Source: Bradyrhizobium macuxiense (GTDB lineage: Bacteria > Pseudomonadota > Alphaproteobacteria > Rhizobiales > Xanthobacteraceae). From it: DNA of 64,000 nt. The DNA is taken from positions 20,277 through 84,276 of the forward strand of contig NZ_LNCU01000088.1 of NCBI RefSeq assembly GCF_001542415.1, in the 5' to 3' direction. Each line of letters opens with the position of its first letter. Position 1 is the first letter of the stretch. The notes below the pieces were generated by a model that saw only the letters and a program-made list of their open reading frames with translations, made no database searches and was not told where the DNA came from. Below, piece after piece: positions 17,214 through 24,757 of this stretch. The translations under genes and the position numbers were made by a program.

Positions 17214-18224
17214 CTACTTGAACGGAATGGCGTACATCAGGCCGCCCTTGCTCCAGGTGGCGTTGAGGCCCCGCTCGAGCTTCAGCGGGCTTGATTTGCC
17301 GACATTGCGCTCGAAGATCTCGCCGTAATTGCCGCCGGCCTTGATCGCGCCGACCAGCCAGTTGTTGGCGAGGCCGAGCCGCGAGCCGAGATCGCCGGAC
17401 GCGCCGAGCAGGCGCTGGATCGCGGGCACCTGCGACTTCGCCATCTCCTCGACGTTGGCTTGCGTGACGCCGAGCTCCTCGGCCTCGACGAGGCCGTAAT
17501 GCAGCCAGGTGATGATGTCGCTCCAGACCTCGTCGCCGTTGCGGGTGAACGGGCCGAGCGGCTCCTTGCTGATGGTCTGCGGCAGCACGACATAGTCGTC
17601 CGGCTTCGGCGCCGCGGTCGCAACCGCGCCGGCGAGCGCGGAGGCGTCCTGGGTCATGGCATCGCAGCGGCCGCCGAAGAAGGTCTGGTACATGGTGTCG
17701 GGGCGGTCGAACACCAGCGGCTTCCAATCGATGCCGTTGGCGCGGCCATAGTCGCCGAGCGTGACCTCATGCGTGGTGCCCTGGGCGACGCAGACGGTGG
17801 CGCCGCTGAGACCCTTGAGGTCCTTCACGCCGAGGTCCTTCTTCACCACAAAACCCTGGCCGTCGTAGAAATTGACCGGGCCCTGACGCAGCCCGAGCGT
17901 GGTGCCGCGCAGAAAGGTCTCCGTCGAGTTGCGGTAGAGCACGTCGATCTCGCCCGACTGCAGCGCGGTGAAGCGGTTCTGCGCGGTCAGCGCGACGTAG
18001 CGCACCTTGTTGGGATCGCCGAGTATGCCGGCCGCCAGCGCGCGGCAATAGTCGACGTCGAGGCCCTTGAAGTTGCCCTGCGAGTCCGGCGCCGAGAAGC
18101 CGGCGAAGCCGGTGCTGACGCCGCACACCAGCGTGCCGCGCTGCTTGACCGTGTCGAGCGTCGCAGCACCCGCGCTTGAAATGCCCGCGGCGAGCAAGGC
18201 TGCCGTGATGATACCCTTGTACAT
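17214..18224 (-). CDS. aapJ: Amino-acid ABC transporter substrate-binding protein, AapJ-like
   Basis: A 336-residue periplasmic binding protein of SBP family 3 with a signal peptide (about residues 1-21, SSAGAA). The N-terminal signature TLVCGVSTGFAGFSAPD and the block YVALTAQNRFTALQSGEIDVL are typical of the general L-amino-acid binding proteins AapJ and BztA. The start at 18224 follows a GGGAGG site. The permeases that match it (aapQ and aapM) lie 2.5 kb away on the other strand. It is the third gene of the minus-strand unit after the RpiR regulator and aminotransferase. It could be tuned to a narrower substrate than rhizobial Aap. Confidence 0.88.
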   Translation of the reverse strand: MYKGIITAALLAAGISSAGAATLDTVKQRGTLVCGVSTGFAGFSAPDSQGNFKGLDVDYCRALAAGILGDPNKVRYVALTAQNRFTALQSGEIDVLYRNSTETFLRGTTLGLRQGPVNFYDGQGFVVKKDLGVKDLKGLSGATVCVAQGTTHEVTLGDYGRANGIDWKPLVFDRPDTMYQTFFGGRCDAMTQDASALAGAVATAAPKPDDYVVLPQTISKEPLGPFTRNGDEVWSDIITWLHYGLVEAEELGVTQANVEEMAKSQVPAIQRLLGASGDLGSRLGLANNWLVGAIKAGGNYGEIFERNVGKSSPLKLERGLNATWSKGGLMYAIPFK

Positions 18225-18245
18225 TGTCGTCCTCCCCTCCTGTTT

Positions 18246-18294
18246 GAGCATGATCCTCTCGGAAAACCGCTACCCGCGCTTCCGGATCATGCTC
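18246..18294. repeat. Short palindromic element between aminotransferase and aapJ genes
   Basis: GAGCATGATCC (18246-18256) and GGATCATGCTC (18284-18294) form perfect 11-base arms around a GC-rich centre. The element includes the aminotransferase stop codon. Elements of this form recur in many bradyrhizobial intergenic spaces. It could act as an RNA-stability hairpin in the aminotransferase-aapJ transcript. Confidence 0.6.
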
Positions 18295-19651
18295 CGTGAC
18301 CAACGTCCTTCAACGCGCTGTCTACTGCAGCGCCGAGTCTTTCGACGATCATGTCGATGTCGCCGGAAGTTGCAATATAGGGCGGAGCCAGCAACACGTG
18401 GTCGCCGCGTTGGCCGTCGGCCGTGCCGCCCGATGGATAGCAGGCCAGCCCGCCCGCGAAGGCGGCGGACTTGATCCGCTGGTGCAATTTCAGCTTGGGA
18501 TCGAACGGCTGGCGCCTGGCTCGGTCGGCGACGAGCTCGATCCCCCAGAACAAGCCGCGTCCCCTGATGTCGCCGACATGGCGGTGATTGCCGAAGCGTT
18601 CGATGAGCCGCTGCTCGAGCTGCCTGCCGCGTTCCTTGACCTTGTCGAGCAGCTTCTCGTCGCTGATGGTCCGCTGCACTTCGAGCGCGGCGGCACAGGC
18701 GAGCGGATGCGCCAGATAGGTGTGGCCGTGCTGGAAAGCGCCGGAGCCGTTGCGCACGGTGTCGACGATGGTGCCGCTCGCGAGCATCGCGCCGATCGGC
18801 TGGTAGCCGCCGCCCAGACCCTTGGCGATCGCCTGGATGTCGGGCGAGATGCCTTCCTGCTCCCACGCATGGAGCGTGCCGGTGCGGCCCATGCCGCACA
18901 TCACCTCATCGAGGATCAGCAGCGCGCCATGGCGGGTGCAGATCTCGCGCACTTCCTTGAAGTAGCCTTCCGGTGCGGGCACGCAGCCGGCGGTGGCGCC
19001 GACCACGGGCTCGGCGATGAAGGCCGCAACGGTGTCCGGGCCGAGCCGCTGGAATTCAGCTTCAAGCTCGGCGGCGAGCCGCGCCACGAAGCCGGCTTCT
19101 GATTCATCGTCGCGCTTCTCGTGATAGGCAAAGGCCGGCGTGACATGGCTGAACGACGGCGACAGCAGCGGCGCATAGGGCTCGCGGCGCCAGGCATTGC
19201 CGCCGGCCGACAGCGCACCCAGCGTGTTGCCGTGATAGCTCTGCCGGCGCGCGATGAAGCGCGCGCGCTTCGGCTCGCCGCGCTCGATGAAATATTGCCG
19301 CGCCAGCTTGATCGAGGCCTCGATCGCTTCCGATCCGCCGCTGACGAAATAGGCGTAGCCCAATCCGCCGGGCTCGTGGCCGACCAGGCGCTCGGCGAGT
19401 TCCTCGGCGGGTTCCGACGAGAAGAAACCGGTGTGGGCATAGGCGAGCGTCGAGGCCTGCTTGGCGATCGCGGCGAGCACGCGCGGATGCTGATGGCCGA
19501 GGCAGGAGACGGCCGCGCCGCCGGAGGAATCGAGGATGCGGCGGCCGTCTTCCGCGATCAGCCAGACACCTTCGCCCCCGACCGCTTTCGGCGGCGTCTC
19601 GCGCAGGCTTCGATGCATCACGCGGGTCCTGGTGGCGGCCATGATACTCAT
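18287..19651 (-). CDS. Class III PLP-dependent (omega) aminotransferase
   Basis: A 454-residue class III aminotransferase. The phosphate-binding SGGSEAIEASIK segment is near residue 103, the Asp of ILDEVMCGMGRTG near residue 245 contacts the PLP ring, and the PLP lysine is in AIAKGLGGGYQPIGA (about residue 272). The family moves amino groups from omega-amino acids, diamines or beta-amino acids to pyruvate or 2-oxoglutarate. Its ATG overlaps the RpiR stop (19648-19651, ATGA), so the two are co-translated. Placed between a regulator and an amino-acid binding protein, it probably starts catabolism of the imported compound. The last codons fall within a palindromic repeat. Confidence 0.88.
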   Translation of the reverse strand: MSIMAATRTRVMHRSLRETPPKAVGGEGVWLIAEDGRRILDSSGGAAVSCLGHQHPRVLAAIAKQASTLAYAHTGFFSSEPAEELAERLVGHEPGGLGYAYFVSGGSEAIEASIKLARQYFIERGEPKRARFIARRQSYHGNTLGALSAGGNAWRREPYAPLLSPSFSHVTPAFAYHEKRDDESEAGFVARLAAELEAEFQRLGPDTVAAFIAEPVVGATAGCVPAPEGYFKEVREICTRHGALLILDEVMCGMGRTGTLHAWEQEGISPDIQAIAKGLGGGYQPIGAMLASGTIVDTVRNGSGAFQHGHTYLAHPLACAAALEVQRTISDEKLLDKVKERGRQLEQRLIERFGNHRHVGDIRGRGLFWGIELVADRARRQPFDPKLKLHQRIKSAAFAGGLACYPSGGTADGQRGDHVLLAPPYIATSGDIDMIVERLGAAVDSALKDVGHGA

Positions 19652-20523
19652 CCTTTCTCGACGAAATATTGTGACGTCTCGGCAAGCCGGCCCTCGGTCT
19701 GTTCCAGCTTGCGCTTGGCGTTCGCACCGCCCAGCGTGAAGGTGACGGCGGCAAGCGACTGCGCGACCGCGATCGCGCCGGTGAGGCTCGGGAAGAAACC
19801 GGGGGAGGAGGCGGCTTCGAACAGCAGCAGATGGTCGGCGCCCTCAGCCATCGGCGCGGCGATGGTGTCGGCAATCGCGATCAGCGTCGCGCGCGCGTTG
19901 TGCGCTGCACGCGCGGCTTCCACGCTGATCGCCGTGTAGGGTGCGAAGCCGATCACGACGACCGCATCGTGGGCGCGGAACGCGCCGAGATCGAGGTCGA
20001 ACGGACCCGAGCCGCCGACCAGTTGCACCGCGTCAGGGCGGAACAGGCGGAGCTGATAGTTCAGGAGCTCCGCGACGCTGCGGCAGCTGCGAAAGCCGTT
20101 GATCCAGATTCTGTCGGCGCTGTGCAGCGCACGCGCGGCGTCGGCGATCGCGTTGGCCGAAATGCGTGCCACGCCCGCGGCTTCGGCGGCCAGCTTCTCC
20201 TTGACCAGCGTGACATCGGCGTTCGGCCCGATGCGGCGGCTCTTGGCGCGGACGGAGAACGGCGCGGTCTGCGCGGGCCGGCGCGCTTCGGTCAGCGCAG
20301 CGCGCAGCGCGTCCCAGCCGGAATAGCCGAGCGCCTTGGCAAGACGTGTGAATGAGGCAGGATCGGCGCCGGCGACGGAAGCAAGCTCGCGCATCGAGCG
20401 TGTCGTAGCGTCGTAGTCATTGGCTGCGACAAAACGGCCAACCTCCTGCAACCGCATGGGCAGCGACGGCAATGCGCTGCACAATTCGTTGAGGGGCGAT
20501 GGTTTCGGCTGAGCCTGGGCCAT
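19648..20523 (-). CDS. MurR/RpiR family transcriptional regulator
   Basis: A 291-residue regulator with an N-terminal RpiR helix-turn-helix (about residues 15-90, SMRELASVAGADPASFTRLAK) and a C-terminal SIS domain (about 130-270) that normally binds a phosphosugar, though in amino-acid loci the ligand may differ. It is the first gene of the unit that continues with the aminotransferase and aapJ. A perfect inverted repeat lies 8 bases upstream of its ATG. The divergent aapQ gene begins 198 bases away, so one operator could serve both transcripts. Confidence 0.86.
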   Translation of the reverse strand: MAQAQPKPSPLNELCSALPSLPMRLQEVGRFVAANDYDATTRSMRELASVAGADPASFTRLAKALGYSGWDALRAALTEARRPAQTAPFSVRAKSRRIGPNADVTLVKEKLAAEAAGVARISANAIADAARALHSADRIWINGFRSCRSVAELLNYQLRLFRPDAVQLVGGSGPFDLDLGAFRAHDAVVVIGFAPYTAISVEAARAAHNARATLIAIADTIAAPMAEGADHLLLFEAASSPGFFPSLTGAIAVAQSLAAVTFTLGGANAKRKLEQTEGRLAETSQYFVEKG

Positions 20524-20530
20524 GAAACAA

Positions 20531-20561
20531 ATGTTGCATGAATATTAATTTGGTGCAACAT
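20531..20561. promoter_or_regulatory. Candidate RpiR operator
   Basis: Perfect 8-base inverted repeat ATGTTGCA (20531-20538) and TGCAACAT (20554-20561) with a 15-base A/T-rich spacer. It lies between the RpiR ATG and the divergent aapQ gene. Position, symmetry and spacing fit an autoregulatory operator for the dimeric regulator encoded next to it. Confidence 0.6.
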
Positions 20562-20633
20562 ATGAAGTGCGCAGTCTCGAGCCTCCCGTTCCGATACGAT
20601 CGAGCGAGGGACTCTTGATTCAAGTTTGACGCG

Positions 20634-20692
20634 TTTTCTTCACGCGAACCGGTTGTCCGCTTCGCTCGAAAACGCTCTAGCGCATGGCAGAA
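20634..20692. repeat. Short dispersed repeat (accggttgtccgcttcgctcgaaaacgc type)
   Basis: Lies in the leader of aapQ. It contains GCGAACCGGTTGTCC followed by GCTTCGCTCGAAAACGC. Related sequences occur at 51165-51235 and 51500-51556. Confidence 0.5.
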
Positions 20693-20720
20693 GATCGGTT
20701 CTCACAAGGATTCTTGTGCT

Positions 20721-21908
20721 GTGACGACATCGACGCCGAAACGTCCTCCCGCCCGGCCCTTGCGCCTTTCGCTTGGTGATCCGCGCGTCGCCGGCCTGTT
20801 CTGGCAGATCCTGGTGGTCGGTATCGCCATCGCCATCGTCGCCTGGCTGTGGTCGAATGCCGTTCACAATCTCTCGGTCCGCCGCATCTCGACCGGCTTT
20901 GCCTTCCTCGGCCGCGAAGCCGGGATGCCGATCGCCGACAGCTGGATCGACTATACGCCGAAAAACACCTATCTGCGCGCCTTCGTCGTCGGCATCGTCA
21001 ACACGCTGCGCGTCGCCGTCATCGGCATCGTGCTGGCGACCGTGCTTGGCACGCTGATCGGCATCGCGCGGCTGTCGTCGAACTGGCTGCTGTCGCGCCT
21101 CGCCGCCGTCTATGTCGAGGTGCTGCGCGACCTGCCGCTGCTATTGCAACTCCTGTTCTGGTACGTGCTGATGCAGGGACTGCCCGCGGCGCGCCAGGCG
21201 TGGAAGCCGGTCGAGGGCGTGTTCCTGTCCAATCGCGGGCTGATATTGCCGTCGGTTCCGCTGCACGAAGCCAATTGGTGGACGATCCTGGCCCTCGTCG
21301 CCGGGCTGATCGTGCTGCATTTCATCAGGCGTCGCCTGGTCGCGCAGCAGATGCTGGACGGCAGAGCGAGGGCGGCCTGGCCCTATGCGCTTGGCCTCGT
21401 GGTCGCGTTGCCGGTGCTGGTGTCGTTTTTAACGGGCGCGAGCTGGAGCATCATGCTGCCCGAGCTGCGCGGCTTCAACTTTGTCGGCGGGTTGACGCTG
21501 TCGCCGGAATATTTCGCGCTGCTGATCGCGCTCGTCACCTACACGTCGGCCTTCATCGCCGAGATCGTGCGCAGCGGCATCCAGGCGGTGCCGCGCGGGC
21601 AGTGGGATGCCGCCAAGGCGCTGGGGCTGAAGCGGAGCTTCTCGCTGCAGCACATCGTGCTGCCGCAGGCGTTGCGCGTCATCATTCCGCCAATGACGAG
21701 CCAGTACCTGAACCTGACCAAGAATTCCTCGCTCGCGGTCGCCGTCGGCTATCAGGACATCGTCTCGATCGCCAACACCACGCTGAACCAGACCGGGCAG
21801 GCCATCGAGTCGATCGCGTTGATCATGATGGTGTTCCTCACCATCAGCCTCGGCATCAGCCTGTTCATGAACTGGTACAATGCGCGTATCGCGCTGGTGG
21901 AGCGCTGA
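20721..21908 (+). CDS. aapQ: Amino-acid ABC transporter permease, AapQ-like
   Basis: A 395-residue inner-membrane permease with GTG start, preceded by ACAAGGA at 20704-20710. The N-terminal part has an extra periplasmic region, usual for AapQ/BztB. The C-terminal EAA loop is clear (SGIQAVPRGQWDAAKALGLKRS, from about residue 288; contacts the ATPase). It is followed directly by aapM, 1 base after its stop. Together with AapJ it should form a type I importer for amino acids. It is divergent from the RpiR regulator. Confidence 0.9.
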   Translation: MTTSTPKRPPARPLRLSLGDPRVAGLFWQILVVGIAIAIVAWLWSNAVHNLSVRRISTGFAFLGREAGMPIADSWIDYTPKNTYLRAFVVGIVNTLRVAVIGIVLATVLGTLIGIARLSSNWLLSRLAAVYVEVLRDLPLLLQLLFWYVLMQGLPAARQAWKPVEGVFLSNRGLILPSVPLHEANWWTILALVAGLIVLHFIRRRLVAQQMLDGRARAAWPYALGLVVALPVLVSFLTGASWSIMLPELRGFNFVGGLTLSPEYFALLIALVTYTSAFIAEIVRSGIQAVPRGQWDAAKALGLKRSFSLQHIVLPQALRVIIPPMTSQYLNLTKNSSLAVAVGYQDIVSIANTTLNQTGQAIESIALIMMVFLTISLGISLFMNWYNARIALVER

Positions 21909-21909
21909 C

Positions 21910-23031
21910 ATGAGCTCGGTTGCACATGTTCCGCAGGACCCGCTTCCGATCGGCCCGCCGCGCGTGCAGCGCAGCCTCAGTGGCCATATCCTGGTTTGGC
22001 TGCGCGCGAACCTGTTCCCGTCGGTCCCCTCGACCATCGTGACGCTGCTATTGCTGCTATTGCTCGGCAAGGTCTTCGTCAGCCTCTGGCAATGGGGGAT
22101 CGCCAACGCGGTCTGGTCGGTCCCCGGCAGCGACACCAGCGCGTGCCGCGCGCTGCGCGGCATCGGCGCCTGCTGGGCGGTGGTCCCCGAGAAGTACCGC
22201 TTCATCCTGTTCGGCACCTATCCGTATGAGGAGCAGTGGCGGCCGGCGCTGGCGGTGCTGATCTTCATTGCGTTGTTCGTCGTCTCCAGCCGCCGCAGCT
22301 TCTGGCGCAAGGAGCTGTTCCTGCTCTGGGCCGTCGCGCTGGTTGTGATCGGATGCCTGATGTGGGGCGGCTTCTTCGGAATGTCCTTTGTCACGCAAGA
22401 CCGTTGGGGCGGGCTGCCAGTGACGCTGATCCTCGCGACCTTCGGGCTTGCCTTCGGATTCCCGCTCGGAATCCTGGTCGCGCTTGGCCGCCGTTCCAAG
22501 CTGCCGGCGATCCGCTCGCTCTGCGTGCTCTATGTCGAGCTGATCCGCGGCGTGCCGCTGATCAGTCTGTTGTTCATGGCGAGCGTGATGTTCCCGCTGT
22601 TCATGCCCGACGGCGTCAACATCGACAAGCTGCTGCGCGCCCAGATCGCATTCATTCTCTATGCCGGCGCCTACCTCGCCGAGGTCGTGCGCGGCGGCCT
22701 GCAGGCGGTGCCGCGCGGGCAATATGAGGCGGCGGATGCGATCGGGTTGTCCTACTGGCAGAAGAACGCACTGGTCGTGCTGCCGCAGGCGATCCGCCAC
22801 GTGATCCCGCCGCTGGTCAACACCTTCATCGCCTTCTTCAAGGATACCAGCCTCGTTCTGATCATCGGCATCTTCGACCTCTTGACGACGGCGAAGACCG
22901 CGATCATCGATCCGGCCTGGCAATCCTTCAGCGTCGAGGTCTACATCTTCGTCGGCGTGATCTACTTCGTGTTCTGCTATGCGATGTCGCGCTACAGCCG
23001 CAGCCTCGAGGCGCAGCGCGGGCACGGGTGA
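21910..23031 (+). CDS. aapM: Amino-acid ABC transporter permease, AapM-like
   Basis: A 373-residue second permease, started at the ATG at 21910 immediately after the aapQ stop (TGA-C-ATG). It has hydrophobic segments throughout and the EAA loop GGLQAVPRGQYEAADAIGLS near residue 263, matching AapM/BztC. In known aap operons the ATPase gene aapP follows. Here aapM is followed by 700 bases of repeat-rich sequence with no ATPase, so the transporter must borrow one from elsewhere or be inactive. Confidence 0.9.
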   Translation: MSSVAHVPQDPLPIGPPRVQRSLSGHILVWLRANLFPSVPSTIVTLLLLLLLGKVFVSLWQWGIANAVWSVPGSDTSACRALRGIGACWAVVPEKYRFILFGTYPYEEQWRPALAVLIFIALFVVSSRRSFWRKELFLLWAVALVVIGCLMWGGFFGMSFVTQDRWGGLPVTLILATFGLAFGFPLGILVALGRRSKLPAIRSLCVLYVELIRGVPLISLLFMASVMFPLFMPDGVNIDKLLRAQIAFILYAGAYLAEVVRGGLQAVPRGQYEAADAIGLSYWQKNALVVLPQAIRHVIPPLVNTFIAFFKDTSLVLIIGIFDLLTTAKTAIIDPAWQSFSVEVYIFVGVIYFVFCYAMSRYSRSLEAQRGHG

Positions 23032-23087
23032 GGCGGCCGTCTCATTCGTTCGGAGGCGGAGCCGGTATCGGGAGTGCATCTCTCTCC

Positions 23088-23195
23088 ATCGTCATTCCGA
23101 GGCTCGCCGTAGGCGAGAACCCGGAATCCATCGAGCCGCATCGCCCGCGGTGAGATGGATTCCGGGTTCATGCTTCGCATGCCCCGGAATGACAG
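23088..23195. repeat. Dispersed inverted repeat (cgtcattccg type)
   Basis: CGTCATTCCG near 23090 and CCGGAATGACAG near 23186-23197 bound the element, with an inner pair AACCCGGAATCCATC / GATGGATTCCGGGTT (23119 and 23155 region). It is a typical two-arm intergenic repeat after aapM. The rest of 23200-23570 has no gene I can support. Confidence 0.65.
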
Positions 23196-23577
23196 AGAGC
23201 TGCGACAAATCACCCCGACGGGCAAAATTCCGCTTCGCGTTTGACCCAACTCAGCAGTCTAATGCCCGCCTCTCACCCGCTTGAGGGGCGCGTCGCGATC
23301 GTCACGAGTGTCGCGGTGGGATGCGGTGGACGCCGATTGCGTGACTGACGAGCACGTATAAGCCGTAAACCATCGCGCAGGGAAAGCCGGATTGCTCCGG
23401 TTACACCTGTGGTCCTACCTCCCGCGTTTTTTTACTACGCGGGACCCATGGGTGCGATCGGCACCCGGCTTCCCCTGCGCCCTCTATTCTCAGAGCGGCG
23501 AAATGAAGATGCAAAGCTCGGACAAATCATGTCGCGAGAACGCTAAGCCATGGTTCACGAGCCGCGCCACAAAACTC

Positions 23578-23705
23578 GCTGTCGTCCCTGCGAAAGCAGG
23601 GACCCATAACCACCGATGTTTATTGTTGAGCAATGCCCGAACTGCGAGTCCCAATCCCAACACGCGCCGCGGAGTATGGGTCCCTGCTTTCGCAGGGACG
23701 ACGAA
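23578..23705. repeat. Dispersed inverted repeat (gtcgtccctgcgaaagcaggg type)
   Basis: The arm GTCGTCCCTGCGAAAGCAGG at about 23581 continues to ACCCATA, and its complement occurs at about 23674-23702, giving arms of roughly 27 bases around a 65-base centre. Each arm is itself a hairpin. Translated in one frame it gives the PAKAGTH...WVPAFAGTT pattern that is often wrongly called a protein. I treat it as non-coding. Confidence 0.7.
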
Positions 23706-23735
23706 CGGTGAGAGCAGTGCACTACTCCGCGCACG

Positions 23736-23843
23736 TTATTCTGAGGAGCGCGTTCCGGGCCCCGTGACGGGTTTGGCAGCTTTCGCAGGGGCTTCGGCTG
23801 TGACAACCGTAATGACACGCCGTTGTTTGACGTCTTGAATCAT
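23736..23843 (-). CDS. Candidate 35-residue small protein
   Basis: A short frame starting at an ATG 6 bases downstream of a strong GAAGGAGG-type ribosome binding site. The product starts MIQDVKQRRVITVVTAEAP and ends in GPGTRSSE. It is basic, with no membrane segment. The ribosome binding site and the coding-like composition favour a real gene. It is divergent from the gene at 23897, with 53 bases between the starts. Function unknown. Confidence 0.5.
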   Translation of the reverse strand: MIQDVKQRRVITVVTAEAPAKAAKPVTGPGTRSSE

Positions 23844-23896
23844 GAGTATCCTCCTTCAACATCATCGTGACGAGCGCATCTGCACCGAGAGGCGAC

Positions 23897-24649
23897 ATGA
23901 CCAGCACCATTGAAGCTCCCGACAGCGGCTATCGCTTCATGCCCGGCGTCAGCCAATATTCTTGCGGCATCGCTGCGCTGCCCGGCTTTGCCATCGAGCG
24001 CGTCAGGTTCAGCGAGCCGGTGCCGCTGGCGGACGGCTTCGCTCGGATCGCGCAGATCCTGAGAGCGGCGGGGCGTCCGCTGACGGCGTTCGGCGCCTGC
24101 GAGCTGCGGTCGCCGGCTCCGTTCACCGAGGAGGGCTTCAAGGCGTTCAACGAGATCTACATCAAAACACTGATCGAGTGGGGCGTGATGCGCGACGGTG
24201 TCAATCCGGTGGCGCGCAGCAATGTCTGTCCGAAGATCGATCCGCCGAAGCAGCCGTGCTTCCACGCCGTCTCCTACACGGTGCCGGCACCGAAGGATGC
24301 GCCGGACAGCTTCGTCGTCGCCGGCAGCGGTGAATCGGTCGAGGGCAAGAGCAATTATCGCGATTGTATCGTCGCGCCCGGCGACACCAGCCCGGCCGGC
24401 ATGCTTGCGAAAGCGAAATCGGTGCTTGACGAGATGGAACGCCGGATGAGCGCGTTCGGCAGCACGTGGAAGAACACCACCGCAGTGCAACTCTACACGG
24501 TGCACGATGCCTATCCGGTTCTCGAAAGCGAGCTCGGCCGCCGCGGCGTGTTCCGCAACGGTTTGACCTGGCATTTCGACCGGCCACCGGTGATCGGGCT
24601 CGATTACGAGATGGATTGCCGTCGTGTGCATGTTGAACGCGTGGTCTGA
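23897..24649 (+). CDS. RidA-superfamily-like deaminase, CnbZ type
   Basis: A 250-residue cytoplasmic protein. The segments GYRFMPGVSQYSCGIAALPG, LTAFGACELRSPAPF and RSNVCPKIDPP, and the C-terminal GLDYEMDCRRVHVERVV, resemble the 2-amino-5-chloromuconate deaminase (CnbZ) family, which is related to RidA. Such enzymes hydrolyse enamines or imines with release of ammonia. The start at 23897 has a GAGAGG site. The frame opens at 23867 but that region is the leader. It is followed 108 bases later by the amine-oxidase operon, so it may handle a product of that pathway. Family call from memory, moderate. Confidence 0.6.
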   Translation: MTSTIEAPDSGYRFMPGVSQYSCGIAALPGFAIERVRFSEPVPLADGFARIAQILRAAGRPLTAFGACELRSPAPFTEEGFKAFNEIYIKTLIEWGVMRDGVNPVARSNVCPKIDPPKQPCFHAVSYTVPAPKDAPDSFVVAGSGESVEGKSNYRDCIVAPGDTSPAGMLAKAKSVLDEMERRMSAFGSTWKNTTAVQLYTVHDAYPVLESELGRRGVFRNGLTWHFDRPPVIGLDYEMDCRRVHVERVV

Positions 24650-24757
24650 CGCATCAAAAACGCGTGTGAGCACACATGGAAGCGTGCGCCCTTTCTTGAC
24701 ACCGGTCGCATCACCCGTTTCCTTTCTTACACGATCAATGCGGCTGGGTGAGCGCCG

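Noticed and set aside
23578..23705. Possible CRISPR array or transposon end
   Set aside because: There are only two inverted arms, no regularly spaced direct repeats and no cas or transposase gene.
23392..23838. Plus-strand frame of 148 codons
   Set aside because: It runs through a dispersed repeat and shows the PAKAGTH and WVPAFAGTT pattern that repeats of this type produce when translated.
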